DNA of 19,258 nt. Source: Hydrogenophaga intermedia (lineage in GTDB: Bacteria; Pseudomonadota; Gammaproteobacteria; Burkholderiales; Burkholderiaceae_C). Where the stretch lies: positions 1 through 19,258 of the forward strand of contig CAMBOY010000023.1 of NCBI GenBank assembly GCA_945869245.1, in the 5' to 3' direction. Position 1 is the first letter of the stretch; each line of letters begins with the position of its first letter. Shown one piece after another: positions 8,661-14,672 of the stretch. The position numbers and the translations under genes are program-made. The notes under the pieces are model-generated. The model saw only the letters and a list, made by a program, of their open reading frames with translations, did not search any database and was not told where the DNA came from.

Positions 8661-9616
8661 AACGCCACAACCCCCAGCTCAACAAAAACGGTGAACTGAT
8701 TCACCTGCTGTCCACCGAGGGCCTGTCGCGCGACATCCTGACCCACATCCTGGACACCGCGGGCAATTTTGTGAGCGTGAGCGACCGCGAGGTCAAAAAG
8801 GTGCCGCTGCTGCGTGGCAAAAGCGTGTTCAACCTGTTCTTTGAGAACAGCACCCGCACCCGCACCACTTTTGACATCGCGGCCACGCGCCTGTCGGCCG
8901 ACGTCTACACGCTGGACATCGCGCGCAGCTCGACCGCCAAGGGCGAGTCGCTGCTCGACACCATCGCCAACCTGAGCGCGATGGCGGCCGACATCTTTGT
9001 GGTGCGCCACAGCGAATCGGGCGCACCCTACCTGATCGCCCAACATGTGGCGCCGCATGTGCATGTGGTCAACGCAGGCGACGGCCGGCACGCCCATCCG
9101 ACCCAGGGCCTCTTGGACATGTACACCATTCGCCACTACAAGAAGGATTTCACCAACTTGTCGGTGGCCATCGTCGGTGACGTGCTGCATTCGCGGGTGG
9201 CACGCTCCGACATCCACGCGCTCACCACGCTGGGCTGTCCCGATGTGCGGGTGGTCGGCCCGCGCACCTTGGTGCCAGCCGATCTGTCGGCCATGGGCGT
9301 GCGGGTCTGCCACACGCTCGAAGAGGGCATCAAGGACTGCGACGTGGTGATCACCCTGCGGCTGCAGAACGAGCGCATGAGCGGCGCGCTGTTGCCGTCG
9401 AGCCAGGAGTTCTTCAAGAGCTTCGGCCTCACGCCCGAGCGCTTGGCGCTGGCCAAGCCCGACGCCATCGTCATGCACCCGGGGCCAATCAACCGGGGCG
9501 TCGAAATCGACTCGGCGGTGGCCGACGGCGCGCAGAGCGTGATCCTGCCGCAGGTGACTTTCGGCATTGCGGTGCGCATGGCGGTGTTGAGCATCGTTGC
9601 GGGGAATGAAGCATGA
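8657..9616 (+). CDS. pyrB: Aspartate carbamoyltransferase catalytic chain
   Basis: A 319-residue enzyme that condenses carbamoyl phosphate and aspartate, the first committed step of pyrimidine synthesis. The carbamoyl-phosphate site FFENSTRTRTTF is complete (Ser65 to Thr71), HPTQGLLDMY begins at His147, and the aspartate-binding side shows LRLQNERM and MHPGPINRGVEI. No regulatory PyrI is present. Instead the next gene is an inactive dihydroorotase homologue, as in the Pseudomonas-type ATCase, where PyrB and PyrC' form a dodecamer. ATG 8657 overlaps the pyrR stop by four bases. The stop at 9614-9616 overlaps an ATG that opens a 49-codon frame across the gap to pyrC'. Confidence 0.97.
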   Translation: MKRHNPQLNKNGELIHLLSTEGLSRDILTHILDTAGNFVSVSDREVKKVPLLRGKSVFNLFFENSTRTRTTFDIAATRLSADVYTLDIARSSTAKGESLLDTIANLSAMAADIFVVRHSESGAPYLIAQHVAPHVHVVNAGDGRHAHPTQGLLDMYTIRHYKKDFTNLSVAIVGDVLHSRVARSDIHALTTLGCPDVRVVGPRTLVPADLSAMGVRVCHTLEEGIKDCDVVITLRLQNERMSGALLPSSQEFFKSFGLTPERLALAKPDAIVMHPGPINRGVEIDSAVADGAQSVILPQVTFGIAVRMAVLSIVAGNEA

Positions 9617-9762
9617 CCATGACCCCCTTGCGTCCCGCGCTTTTCAGCTCGGCCCGGGGCTCACACCGCTGCGCGGGTCGCTGCCCCCCGAGGGGGCTGG
9701 CCTTGCTTGGGGCGGCCCTGCGCTGCGGCCGCCGGTTCTCTGCGAGAAAGTTCCACCCATGA
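9613..9762 (+). CDS. Possible 49-residue bridging ORF between pyrB and pyrC'
   Basis: ATG at 9613 overlaps the pyrB stop as ATGA, and the frame runs 49 codons to a TGA at 9760-9762 that overlaps the pyrC' ATG (9759-9761) in the same way. The predicted peptide is Arg- and Cys-rich and basic, starts MTMTPLRPAL and resembles no family I know. It reads straight through the hairpin repeat. Coupling on both sides would let ribosomes pass from pyrB to pyrC' without a gap. In such GC-rich DNA a 49-codon open frame is not rare by itself, so coding is far from proven. A role as a translated linker is more plausible than a functional peptide. Confidence 0.3.
   Translation: MTMTPLRPALFSSARGSHRCAGRCPPRGLALLGAALRCGRRFSARKFHP
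9680..9716. repeat. GC-rich REP-like hairpin element in the pyrB-pyrC' gap
   Basis: Two mutually exclusive hairpins can form. In the first, GCCCCC (9683-9688) pairs with GGGGGC (9692-9697) around a CGA loop. In the second, GCTGCCCC (9680-9687) pairs with GGGGCGGC (9709-9716), including one T-G pair. Similar CCCCCGAGGGGG elements are, from memory, scattered between genes in Comamonadaceae genomes. Only one copy is seen in this window, so the repeat status is an inference. No T run follows, so it is not an intrinsic terminator. Confidence 0.55.
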
Positions 9763-11081
9763 AAATCCTGATTCAAAACGGCCGTGTCATGGACCCGGCG
9801 AGCGGCCGCGACGAGCTGGCCGATGTGGCGATTGCCGCCGGTCGCATCATTGGCATCGGCCGGGTACCGCCCGATTTCACGCCCAACCGCACCATCAACG
9901 CCAGCGGCTGTGTGGTGGCGCCTGGCTTGGTGGATTTGTCGGTGCGCCTGCGCGAGCCGGGCCAAGAACACGCGGGCATGCTCGAGAGCGAAATGGCCGC
10001 GGCGGTGGCCGGTGGCGTCACGAGCCTGGTGTGTCCGCCCGACACCGACCCGGTGCTCGACGAGCCGGGCCTGGTCGACATGCTCAAGTTCCGCGCCGAA
10101 AAGCTGCACCTGGCGCGGGTGTTCCCGCTCGGTGCGCTCACGCGCGGCTTGAAGGGCGAGGTGCTGACCGAGATGGCCGAGCTCACCGAGTCGGGCTGTG
10201 TCGGTTTTGGCCAGGCCGAGGTGCCCATTCTCAACACCCAGGTGCTGCAGCGCGCGCTGCAGTACGCTGCCACCTTCGGCTACACCGTCTGGCTGCGCCC
10301 GCTCGACCCGTGGTTGGGCAAAGGCGTGGCCGCCAGCGGCCCGCTGGCCACCCGCATGGGCCTGGCCGGTGTGCCGGCGGCGGCCGAAACGATTGCGCTG
10401 CATACCCTGTTTGAACTGCTGCGCGGCGTGCACGCGGCGGCCCGGGCCAACGGCGACGAAGGCGTGCATGTGCACCTGTGCCGCATCAGCAGCGCCGCTG
10501 GACTGGACTTGGTGCGCGCGGCGCGCGCCGAGGGCCTGCCGGTGACTTGCGACGTGAGCGTGCACAACCTGCTGCTGTCCGAAGTCGACATCGGCTACTA
10601 CGACAGCCGCGCACGCCTGGTGCCGCCGCTGCGCAGCCCGCGCGACCGCGACGCACTGCGCGCTGGCCTGGCCGATGGCACCATCACCGCGCTGGTGTCG
10701 GACCACAACCCGGTCGACGCCGACGCCAAGGTGCTGCCGTTTGCCGAGGCCGAGCCCGGCGCCACGGGGGTCGAGCTGCTGCTGGGCCTGGCCGCGCGCT
10801 GGGCGCAGCAAGACGGGCTGGGCCTGATGCAAGCGCTTGCTGTGCTCACCAGCGGCCCACAGACGGTGTTGGGCAACAGTCTGGGCACATTGGCCGCCAG
10901 TGTGGGCCGCCTGGTCGAGGGCGGCGTGGCCGACATCTGTGTGTTCGACCCGAACCGACCTTGGGTGGTGCGGCCCCAGACGCTGCGCAGCCAGGGCAAA
11001 CACACACCATTCGAAGGCCACGAGCTGCCGGTGCAGGTGGTGGCCACCTTGGTGGGCGGTCAGCTCGCGTTCCAAGCGTGA
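9759..11081 (+). CDS. pyrC: Dihydroorotase-like protein lacking metal ligands (PyrC'/PyrX type)
   Basis: A 440-residue amidohydrolase-fold protein of the type I dihydroorotase family. It keeps the family skeleton (GLVDLSVRLREPG, VAGGVTSLVCPPDTDP, LVPPLRSPRDRDAL, SDHNP) but not the chemistry. The HxH metal pair after Asp59 is Ser61 and Arg63, the DDG/Lys region reads FGQAEVPI, and DHAPH has become DHNPV. It should therefore not hydrolyse dihydroorotate. In Pseudomonas the homologous PyrC' is needed structurally for ATCase, and the position after pyrB implies the same here; an active dihydroorotase should be encoded elsewhere. The frame is open upstream to 9597, but the family begins at MKILIQNGR, so ATG 9759 is chosen. 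It has only a weak GAGAAAG before it. The stop overlaps the GTG of the next gene. Confidence 0.9.
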   Translation: MKILIQNGRVMDPASGRDELADVAIAAGRIIGIGRVPPDFTPNRTINASGCVVAPGLVDLSVRLREPGQEHAGMLESEMAAAVAGGVTSLVCPPDTDPVLDEPGLVDMLKFRAEKLHLARVFPLGALTRGLKGEVLTEMAELTESGCVGFGQAEVPILNTQVLQRALQYAATFGYTVWLRPLDPWLGKGVAASGPLATRMGLAGVPAAAETIALHTLFELLRGVHAAARANGDEGVHVHLCRISSAAGLDLVRAARAEGLPVTCDVSVHNLLLSEVDIGYYDSRARLVPPLRSPRDRDALRAGLADGTITALVSDHNPVDADAKVLPFAEAEPGATGVELLLGLAARWAQQDGLGLMQALAVLTSGPQTVLGNSLGTLAASVGRLVEGGVADICVFDPNRPWVVRPQTLRSQGKHTPFEGHELPVQVVATLVGGQLAFQA

Positions 11082-11827
11082 GTGGCGTCATGGTGATGCG
11101 TTGGCCCCGCTTGCTCTGGCGCACGGTGCACGCCCTGTGGTGGGCTGTGTGGGGCCTGTGGGTCATTCACCGGCGTTTCCCTCGGCTGCAGCCTGAGCAG
11201 CGCGCTGCTCAGGTGCAGCTGTGGTCGCAGCGTATGCTGAGCGCTTTTGGGGTGCGGGTGCTAGCCCAGGGCGAGGTGGTGGGTGGACCGGTGCTGCGGG
11301 TGTCCAACCATCTGTCGTGGCTGGACATTTTGGTGATGAACGCCGTGGCGCCATCGCGTTTTGTGTCCAAAGCCGAGGTGCGGCAATGGCCTTTGATCGG
11401 CACTTTGACCGTGGGCGCGGGCACCCTGCTGATCGAGCGCGAAAAACGCCGCGACGCCATGCGGGTGGTGCACCACATGGCCGAGAGCCTGCAGGCGGGC
11501 GACGCGGTGGCGGTGTTCCCCGAAGGCACCACCTCCAATGGCGAAGCCTTGCTGCCGTTTCACGCCAATTTGCTGCAGGCGGCGGTGGTCACCGATGTGC
11601 CGGTACAGCCCTGGGCCCTGCGCTACCGCCACGCCCGCACCGGGCAGCCCCACAACGCGCCGCTGTTTGTGGGCGACACCACCCTGGCCGCCTCGCTGCT
11701 GAGCACCTTGCTGGCCAGTGACTTGGTGGCCGAGGTGCGCCTGGGCGAGCTCCAGCGTTGCGACGGCCGCGACCGCCGCAGCTGGGCCGAGGACCTGCAC
11801 CGCGCGGTGAACGGGCTGCGCGGCTGA
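11078..11827 (+). CDS. plsC: 1-acyl-sn-glycerol-3-phosphate acyltransferase (PlsC family)
   Basis: A 249-residue membrane-associated acyltransferase that should transfer an acyl chain to lysophosphatidic acid in phospholipid synthesis. A hydrophobic, Trp-rich N-terminal helix (about residues 10 to 35) precedes the catalytic motif NHLSWLD (His78, Asp83). FVSKAEVRQWPLIG, the glycerol-phosphate-binding motif FPEGTTSNG and VPVQPWALRY follow in the usual order. GTG 11078 is chosen because it overlaps the preceding stop as GTGA, continuing the pattern of this operon. ATG 11090 or 11096 would shorten the protein by only four or six residues. Substrate could also be another lyso-lipid such as lyso-ornithine lipid. 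The stop is only six bases from the stop of the convergent GST gene. Confidence 0.88.
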   Translation: MSGVMVMRWPRLLWRTVHALWWAVWGLWVIHRRFPRLQPEQRAAQVQLWSQRMLSAFGVRVLAQGEVVGGPVLRVSNHLSWLDILVMNAVAPSRFVSKAEVRQWPLIGTLTVGAGTLLIEREKRRDAMRVVHHMAESLQAGDAVAVFPEGTTSNGEALLPFHANLLQAAVVTDVPVQPWALRYRHARTGQPHNAPLFVGDTTLAASLLSTLLASDLVAEVRLGELQRCDGRDRRSWAEDLHRAVNGLRG

Positions 11828-11833
11828 GCCGCA

Positions 11834-12478
11834 TCACTTCTTCATGCGCGCCATCATCAGCTCGGTGTTGGCTTTGCGGTCGGTGTTGACGCGCTGCACA
11901 CTGGCGCGTTCGCCCATCTGCTTGAGGTAGTCGCGCACCGGTAGGTCACCCAGGCAGTCCTTGCCGTAGATGATTTTGCTGGCGCTGCTGACCAGGGGCA
12001 GGTGCACGATGGCGGCGCAATCGGCCAGGCTGAAACTGTCGCCCGCCACGAAAGGCGCAAAGCGCGCCAGCTGGGCCAAGGCGGCGCCGTTTTTGCTCAG
12101 TTGTTCGCCCACTTTTTCTTTCACGCTGTCGCTCACCTTGCCGCCAAAAAACGCTTCTGCGTACAGGTTGCGCGCCACCAGTTCGAGGTGCAGTTCAATG
12201 AACCGCAGCACCTCGCGCACCTTGGCGGCGGCAAACGGGTCGGCTGGCAGCAGGGCGGGGATCGGGTGCGCCGCTTCGATGTACTCCAGCATCACGGTGG
12301 ACTCGCACAGCGTGCCGTGAGCGGTCTTCAAATAGGGGATCTTGCCCAGTGGGCTGGCCGCCAGATCGGCTTGGCCGACCCAGACCAGTTCTTCTTGAAA
12401 ATCGGCGCCTTTTTCCAGCAGGGCGATCTTGACCTTGTTGTAGTAGTTGCTGGCGGCAAAGCCACAGAGGGTGAGCAT
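11834..12478 (-). CDS. Glutathione S-transferase family protein
   Basis: A 214-residue protein with the cytosolic GST layout. The N-terminal thioredoxin-like domain contains LCGFAASNYYNKVKIALLEKG near the start, the cis-proline segment GKIPYL, and the glutathione-contacting ES pair in LCESTVMLEYIE. An all-helical C-terminal domain carries the family N-capping region GDSFSLADCAAIVHLPL. These enzymes conjugate or reduce electrophilic substrates with glutathione; the substrate here is unknown. ATG 12478 has a strong Shine-Dalgarno AGGAGT (12490-12485 on the minus strand) six bases upstream. The frame remains open for 303 codons beyond that, but the extra sequence is antisense to the DUF2946 and PCuAC genes and reads like shadow sequence. 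It is transcribed divergently from the copper cluster. Confidence 0.9.
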   Translation of the reverse strand: MLTLCGFAASNYYNKVKIALLEKGADFQEELVWVGQADLAASPLGKIPYLKTAHGTLCESTVMLEYIEAAHPIPALLPADPFAAAKVREVLRFIELHLELVARNLYAEAFFGGKVSDSVKEKVGEQLSKNGAALAQLARFAPFVAGDSFSLADCAAIVHLPLVSSASKIIYGKDCLGDLPVRDYLKQMGERASVQRVNTDRKANTELMMARMKK

Positions 12479-12532
12479 GGACGGACTCCTAGAGGGTGGG
12501 TGATGCCACAGATCGTAGGGCGACTCCGGGCG

Positions 12533-12563
12533 CAGCAGGGGTCGCCCAGATGACGCCCCTGCT
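12533..12563. promoter_or_regulatory. Inverted repeat, candidate operator of the copper cluster
   Basis: AGCAGGGG (12533-12540) and CCCCTGCT (12556-12563) are perfect 8-base arms separated by 15 bases, so half-site centres are 23 bases apart, about two helical turns. The right arm ends on the first base of the -10 element, and the left arm falls where a -35 would be. A dimeric regulator bound here would affect transcription. It could alternatively form an RNA hairpin only if transcription began upstream. Confidence 0.4.
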
Positions 12564-12568
12564 ACACT
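12560..12568 (+). promoter_or_regulatory. Extended -10 promoter (TGCTACACT) of the copper cluster
   Basis: TACACT at 12563-12568 is preceded by TG one base upstream, the extended -10 pattern. It lies seven bases before the ATG at 12576, so the transcript would be leaderless or nearly so. No good -35 is visible, which fits an extended -10 promoter or one that needs an activator. Confidence 0.5.
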
Positions 12569-12575
12569 GCGGCGC

Positions 12576-12977
12576 ATGTTCACCCGCACACACACACGCT
12601 TGAGCGCCTGGCTGGCCATGCTGGCCCTGGTGTGGGGTGCGCTGGCGCCCACACTGGCGCAGGCGGTGGTGCGTGACGCGCCCGGCCCCGACAGTGGCTG
12701 GGTGGAGGTGTGCCGCAGCACCGGCATGGTGTGGGTGCACCTGGACACTGGCGTCCAGCGCGAGGGAGAGCATCCCGCCGCGCCCGAGAGCATGGCCCAC
12801 GCCATGGCCGATTGTGTGTGGTGCAGTGTGCACGGCAGCGCCGCTGGCCTGCCACCCGGCACCGATACCGCAGCGCTGGCTGCTGGCTTTGTCGCGCCGC
12901 CCAGCGCTGGGTATCGCGCCCCCGCCATCGCGGCGCTTTGGCGCAACGCGTCACCGCGCGCACCGCCGCTCGCCTGA
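12576..12977 (+). CDS. DUF2946 family exported protein (first copy)
   Basis: A 133-residue small protein of the DUF2946 type. A signal sequence (about residues 1 to 30, ending APTLAQA) precedes the shared phrase GWVEVCRSTGMVWV (Cys46) and a CVWCSVH motif (Cys80, Cys83, His86). A Pro/Ala-rich tail follows. The function of the family is not established. Members are typically found beside copper genes, and the Cys/His pattern suggests metal binding in the periplasm; both points are inference here. No ribosome-binding sequence precedes the ATG, consistent with the near-leaderless promoter. It is the first gene of the cluster, followed after 126 bases by a PCuAC gene. A second copy of the family lies at 13625-14035. 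Confidence 0.75.
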   Translation: MFTRTHTRLSAWLAMLALVWGALAPTLAQAVVRDAPGPDSGWVEVCRSTGMVWVHLDTGVQREGEHPAAPESMAHAMADCVWCSVHGSAAGLPPGTDTAALAAGFVAPPSAGYRAPAIAALWRNASPRAPPLA

Positions 12978-13103
12978 CACCAGAGTACAGGTCGGCGGTG
13001 CCTTGGCGCGTCCGCTTGACCGCCCTTTCCTTGCTGTTTTTTTGTCGTTTGTGGCTCTGCCGGGCGCGCGTGCGTGTGGCATCCCTTCTTTTTGGAGCTT
13101 GTG

Positions 13104-13592
13104 ATGAAAGTCTGGACTCTTGTGGCGTCCCTGTTGTTGTCGGTGAGTGCGTCTGCCCAAACCGTGGTCAAAGTGGACGAGCCCTGGGTGCGCGGCACCG
13201 TGCCCGCACAAAAAGCCACCGGCGCCTTCATGCGTCTGACCGCCAGTGCGCCGGTGCGCCTGGTGGCGGCCGAGTCGCCAGTGGCGGGCGTGGTGGAAAT
13301 CCATGAAATGGCGATGGAGAAAGACGTGATGAAAATGCGCGCCGTGCCCGGTCTTGATCTGGCCGCCGGCAAAGTGGTGGAACTCAAACCCGGTGGCTAC
13401 CACGTCATGCTGATGGATCTGAAGCAGCAGGTCAAAGCCGGCGATACCGTGCCCCTGACCCTGGTGTTTGAAGACGCCAAGAAGCAGCGCGTCACCCAGC
13501 AGGTGCAAGCCAGCGTGCGTGCCATGAACGCACCGGCGGCGCACGGTGGCATGTCGCATGGCGACAAAGGTCACGGCGCCCACAAACACTGA
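13104..13592 (+). CDS. PCuAC-family periplasmic copper chaperone (first copy)
   Basis: A 162-residue exported copper chaperone of the PCuAC (DUF461) family, which passes Cu(I) to the CuA site of cytochrome oxidase in studied bacteria. The signal peptide is about residues 1 to 19 (cleavage near SASAQ). The family signature H-x10-M-x21-H-x-M is exact: His67, Met78, His100, Met102, with further Met69, Met71 and Met104 close by. The C-terminus is His/Met-rich (GGMSHGDKGHGAHKH), a likely second copper-binding tail known from some family members. The ATG at 13104 has GGAG (13094-13097) six bases upstream; a start ten codons earlier would spoil the signal peptide. It lies between the two DUF2946 genes. 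Confidence 0.9.
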   Translation: MKVWTLVASLLLSVSASAQTVVKVDEPWVRGTVPAQKATGAFMRLTASAPVRLVAAESPVAGVVEIHEMAMEKDVMKMRAVPGLDLAAGKVVELKPGGYHVMLMDLKQQVKAGDTVPLTLVFEDAKKQRVTQQVQASVRAMNAPAAHGGMSHGDKGHGAHKH

Positions 13593-13624
13593 GGCCCGCT
13601 CCACAAGCCATCGGCCGCACGCGC

Positions 13625-14035
13625 ATGACCCGCACTTGGATCGACAGCCAGCGCCTGCACCCTGGGGTGCGGCGGCTTTGGCGCGTCCTGGTGCTGGCCG
13701 TGGCGCTGGCCGTGGCGCTGGCGATCCTCGCCCCCACGGTGTCGCGTCTGCAGATGGTGCAGACCGGTGCCGATGGCTGGGTGGAGGTCTGCACCTCCAC
13801 CGGCATGCGCTGGGTATCGGCCGACGGTTCAGGCCACTCCGATTCGGCGCCGCCGGCGCTGGACGCCTGCGACCTGTGCGCCTTGGCGTGCGAACGCTTT
13901 GCGGCGCTGACACCCACGCCACCGGGTGTGCCACACCATCTGGCCACCGAGCCCTGGGTGGCTGCCACAGCGCTGTCATCAGGGGCTGTACGCCCGCCCT
14001 CAGCGCTGGCCCGCGCGCCCCCCGCCTGCGTCTGA
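13625..14035 (+). CDS. DUF2946 family membrane-anchored or exported protein (second copy)
   Basis: A 136-residue paralogue of the gene at 12576. It has the same block GWVEVCTSTGMRWV (Cys56) and a cysteine motif CDLCALAC (Cys82, Cys85, Cys89), one Cys more than the first copy and without its His. The hydrophobic segment at about residues 20 to 42 is preceded by a longer basic N-terminus, so it could be an uncleaved anchor. A GTG at codon 15 would give a more standard signal peptide. No clear Shine-Dalgarno is present; the gene starts 32 bases after the first PCuAC stop and is probably cotranscribed. A role in periplasmic copper handling is inferred from neighbours only. Confidence 0.72.
   Translation: MTRTWIDSQRLHPGVRRLWRVLVLAVALAVALAILAPTVSRLQMVQTGADGWVEVCTSTGMRWVSADGSGHSDSAPPALDACDLCALACERFAALTPTPPGVPHHLATEPWVAATALSSGAVRPPSALARAPPACV
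13694..13717 (+). repeat. 12-base tandem repeat inside the second DUF2946 gene
   Basis: CTGGCCGTGGCG occurs twice in a row, followed by a partial third unit (CTGGCG). It encodes the alternating LAVALAVALA part of the hydrophobic segment. As the unit is four codons, slippage would change the length of the membrane helix without shifting the frame. Confidence 0.6.
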
Positions 14036-14052
14036 TTCCGCATCACAAGCTC

Positions 14053-14070
14053 TTGCGCGCCATCGCGCAA
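14053..14070. promoter_or_regulatory. Palindrome TTGCGCG-N4-CGCGCAA upstream of the Crp/Fnr-type gene
   Basis: Two perfect 7-base arms flank CCAT, 38 bases before the regulator's start codon. The TTG...CAA ends and twofold symmetry recall Crp/Fnr sites, although it is not the standard TTGAT-N4-ATCAA. An autoregulatory operator is one reading. A hairpin in the transcript between the second DUF2946 gene and the regulator is the other; there is no T run, so it is not a simple terminator. Confidence 0.4.
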
Positions 14071-14098
14071 CAAGGGCTTCTTTCGGTCATCAGACAGC

Positions 14099-14104
14099 AG
14101 GAGG
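14099..14104 (+). promoter_or_regulatory. Shine-Dalgarno AGGAGG fixing the regulator start
   Basis: A full AGGAGG ends four bases before the ATG at 14109. It decides for this start against the in-frame upstream extension that would run back into the second DUF2946 gene. Confidence 0.7.
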
Positions 14105-14108
14105 CTGT

Positions 14109-14672
14109 ATGTCATTGAACACCTTGTCTGCCGGTGCCGTGCACCGCACCGGCACCCCATTGCTGGAGCAAGGCGAATGGGGCGCTTTGTGGCGCGTGCG
14201 CCGCGGCGTGGTGCGGCTTGATCGGTATCAGGGCTCGACGCAGCAGTTGGTCCAGCTGGCGGTGGAGCACGACCTGATCGGTATCGAGACCTTATTTGGA
14301 CAACCCTACACCTTGTCTGCCACCGCATTCACGGATTGCGAGCTGGAGACCGTGGCGGTGCCCGATGAGTTCACCCGCACCGACTTGATGCGCGAAGCCC
14401 TGCTGCAGCAACAGCGGCGCAGTCAGGACATGGCCAGTGTGCGCACTGGAACGGTCGGGCAGCGCATTGCACATCTGCTGTGCTTGCTGGGTGTGTCGTG
14501 CCAAGTGCTGGAGGTGCGCAGCCCGCAGGCGCGTCAACAGCTGGCAGCCCAGCGCAGCCAATTGCCGCCATTGCGGGAGCTGGCCCACGCGGTGGACGCC
14601 AAGGTGGAAACCGTGTGCCGGGCATTGGGCGCTCTGATGCCTTCGCGCCGTTGGCAGGAGCGTGCGGCATGA
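14109..14672 (+). CDS. Crp/Fnr-type transcriptional regulator, non-canonical sensor
   Basis: A 187-residue protein with a short cNMP-binding-like beta domain (about 5 to 90), a dimer helix (about 92 to 125) and a C-terminal winged helix-turn-helix, LPPLRELAHAVDAKVETVCRALGAL (about 152 to 176). The recognition helix contains VETVCRAL where relatives have ETVSRxL. It is shorter than Crp (210) or Fnr (250). There is no N-terminal cysteine cluster for an Fe-S centre and no RPRSAT-like cAMP phosphate cassette; the equivalent stretch reads YTLSATAFTDC. Cys77, Cys125, Cys131 and Cys170 could be redox or metal sensitive. It probably controls the surrounding copper genes; its signal cannot be deduced. 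The stop overlaps the next ATG by four bases, so it is cotranscribed with the second PCuAC gene. Confidence 0.82.
   Translation: MSLNTLSAGAVHRTGTPLLEQGEWGALWRVRRGVVRLDRYQGSTQQLVQLAVEHDLIGIETLFGQPYTLSATAFTDCELETVAVPDEFTRTDLMREALLQQQRRSQDMASVRTGTVGQRIAHLLCLLGVSCQVLEVRSPQARQQLAAQRSQLPPLRELAHAVDAKVETVCRALGALMPSRRWQERAA

Noticed and set aside
11820..11832. Small hairpin GCGGC-TGA-GCCGC at the plsC/GST convergent junction
   Set aside because: Five base pairs, a three-base loop and no T run on either strand; chance in such GC-rich sequence.
12994..13043. GGCGGT/ACCGCC stem followed by a T run between the first DUF2946 gene and the first PCuAC gene
   Set aside because: A six-base stem with a 19-base loop and 12 bases before the T run is a poor terminator. 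The genes look cotranscribed, although partial attenuation cannot be excluded.
12479..13387. N-terminal extension of the GST frame by 303 codons
   Set aside because: The extension is antisense to the DUF2946 and PCuAC genes, has no domain character, and a strong Shine-Dalgarno marks the start at 12478.
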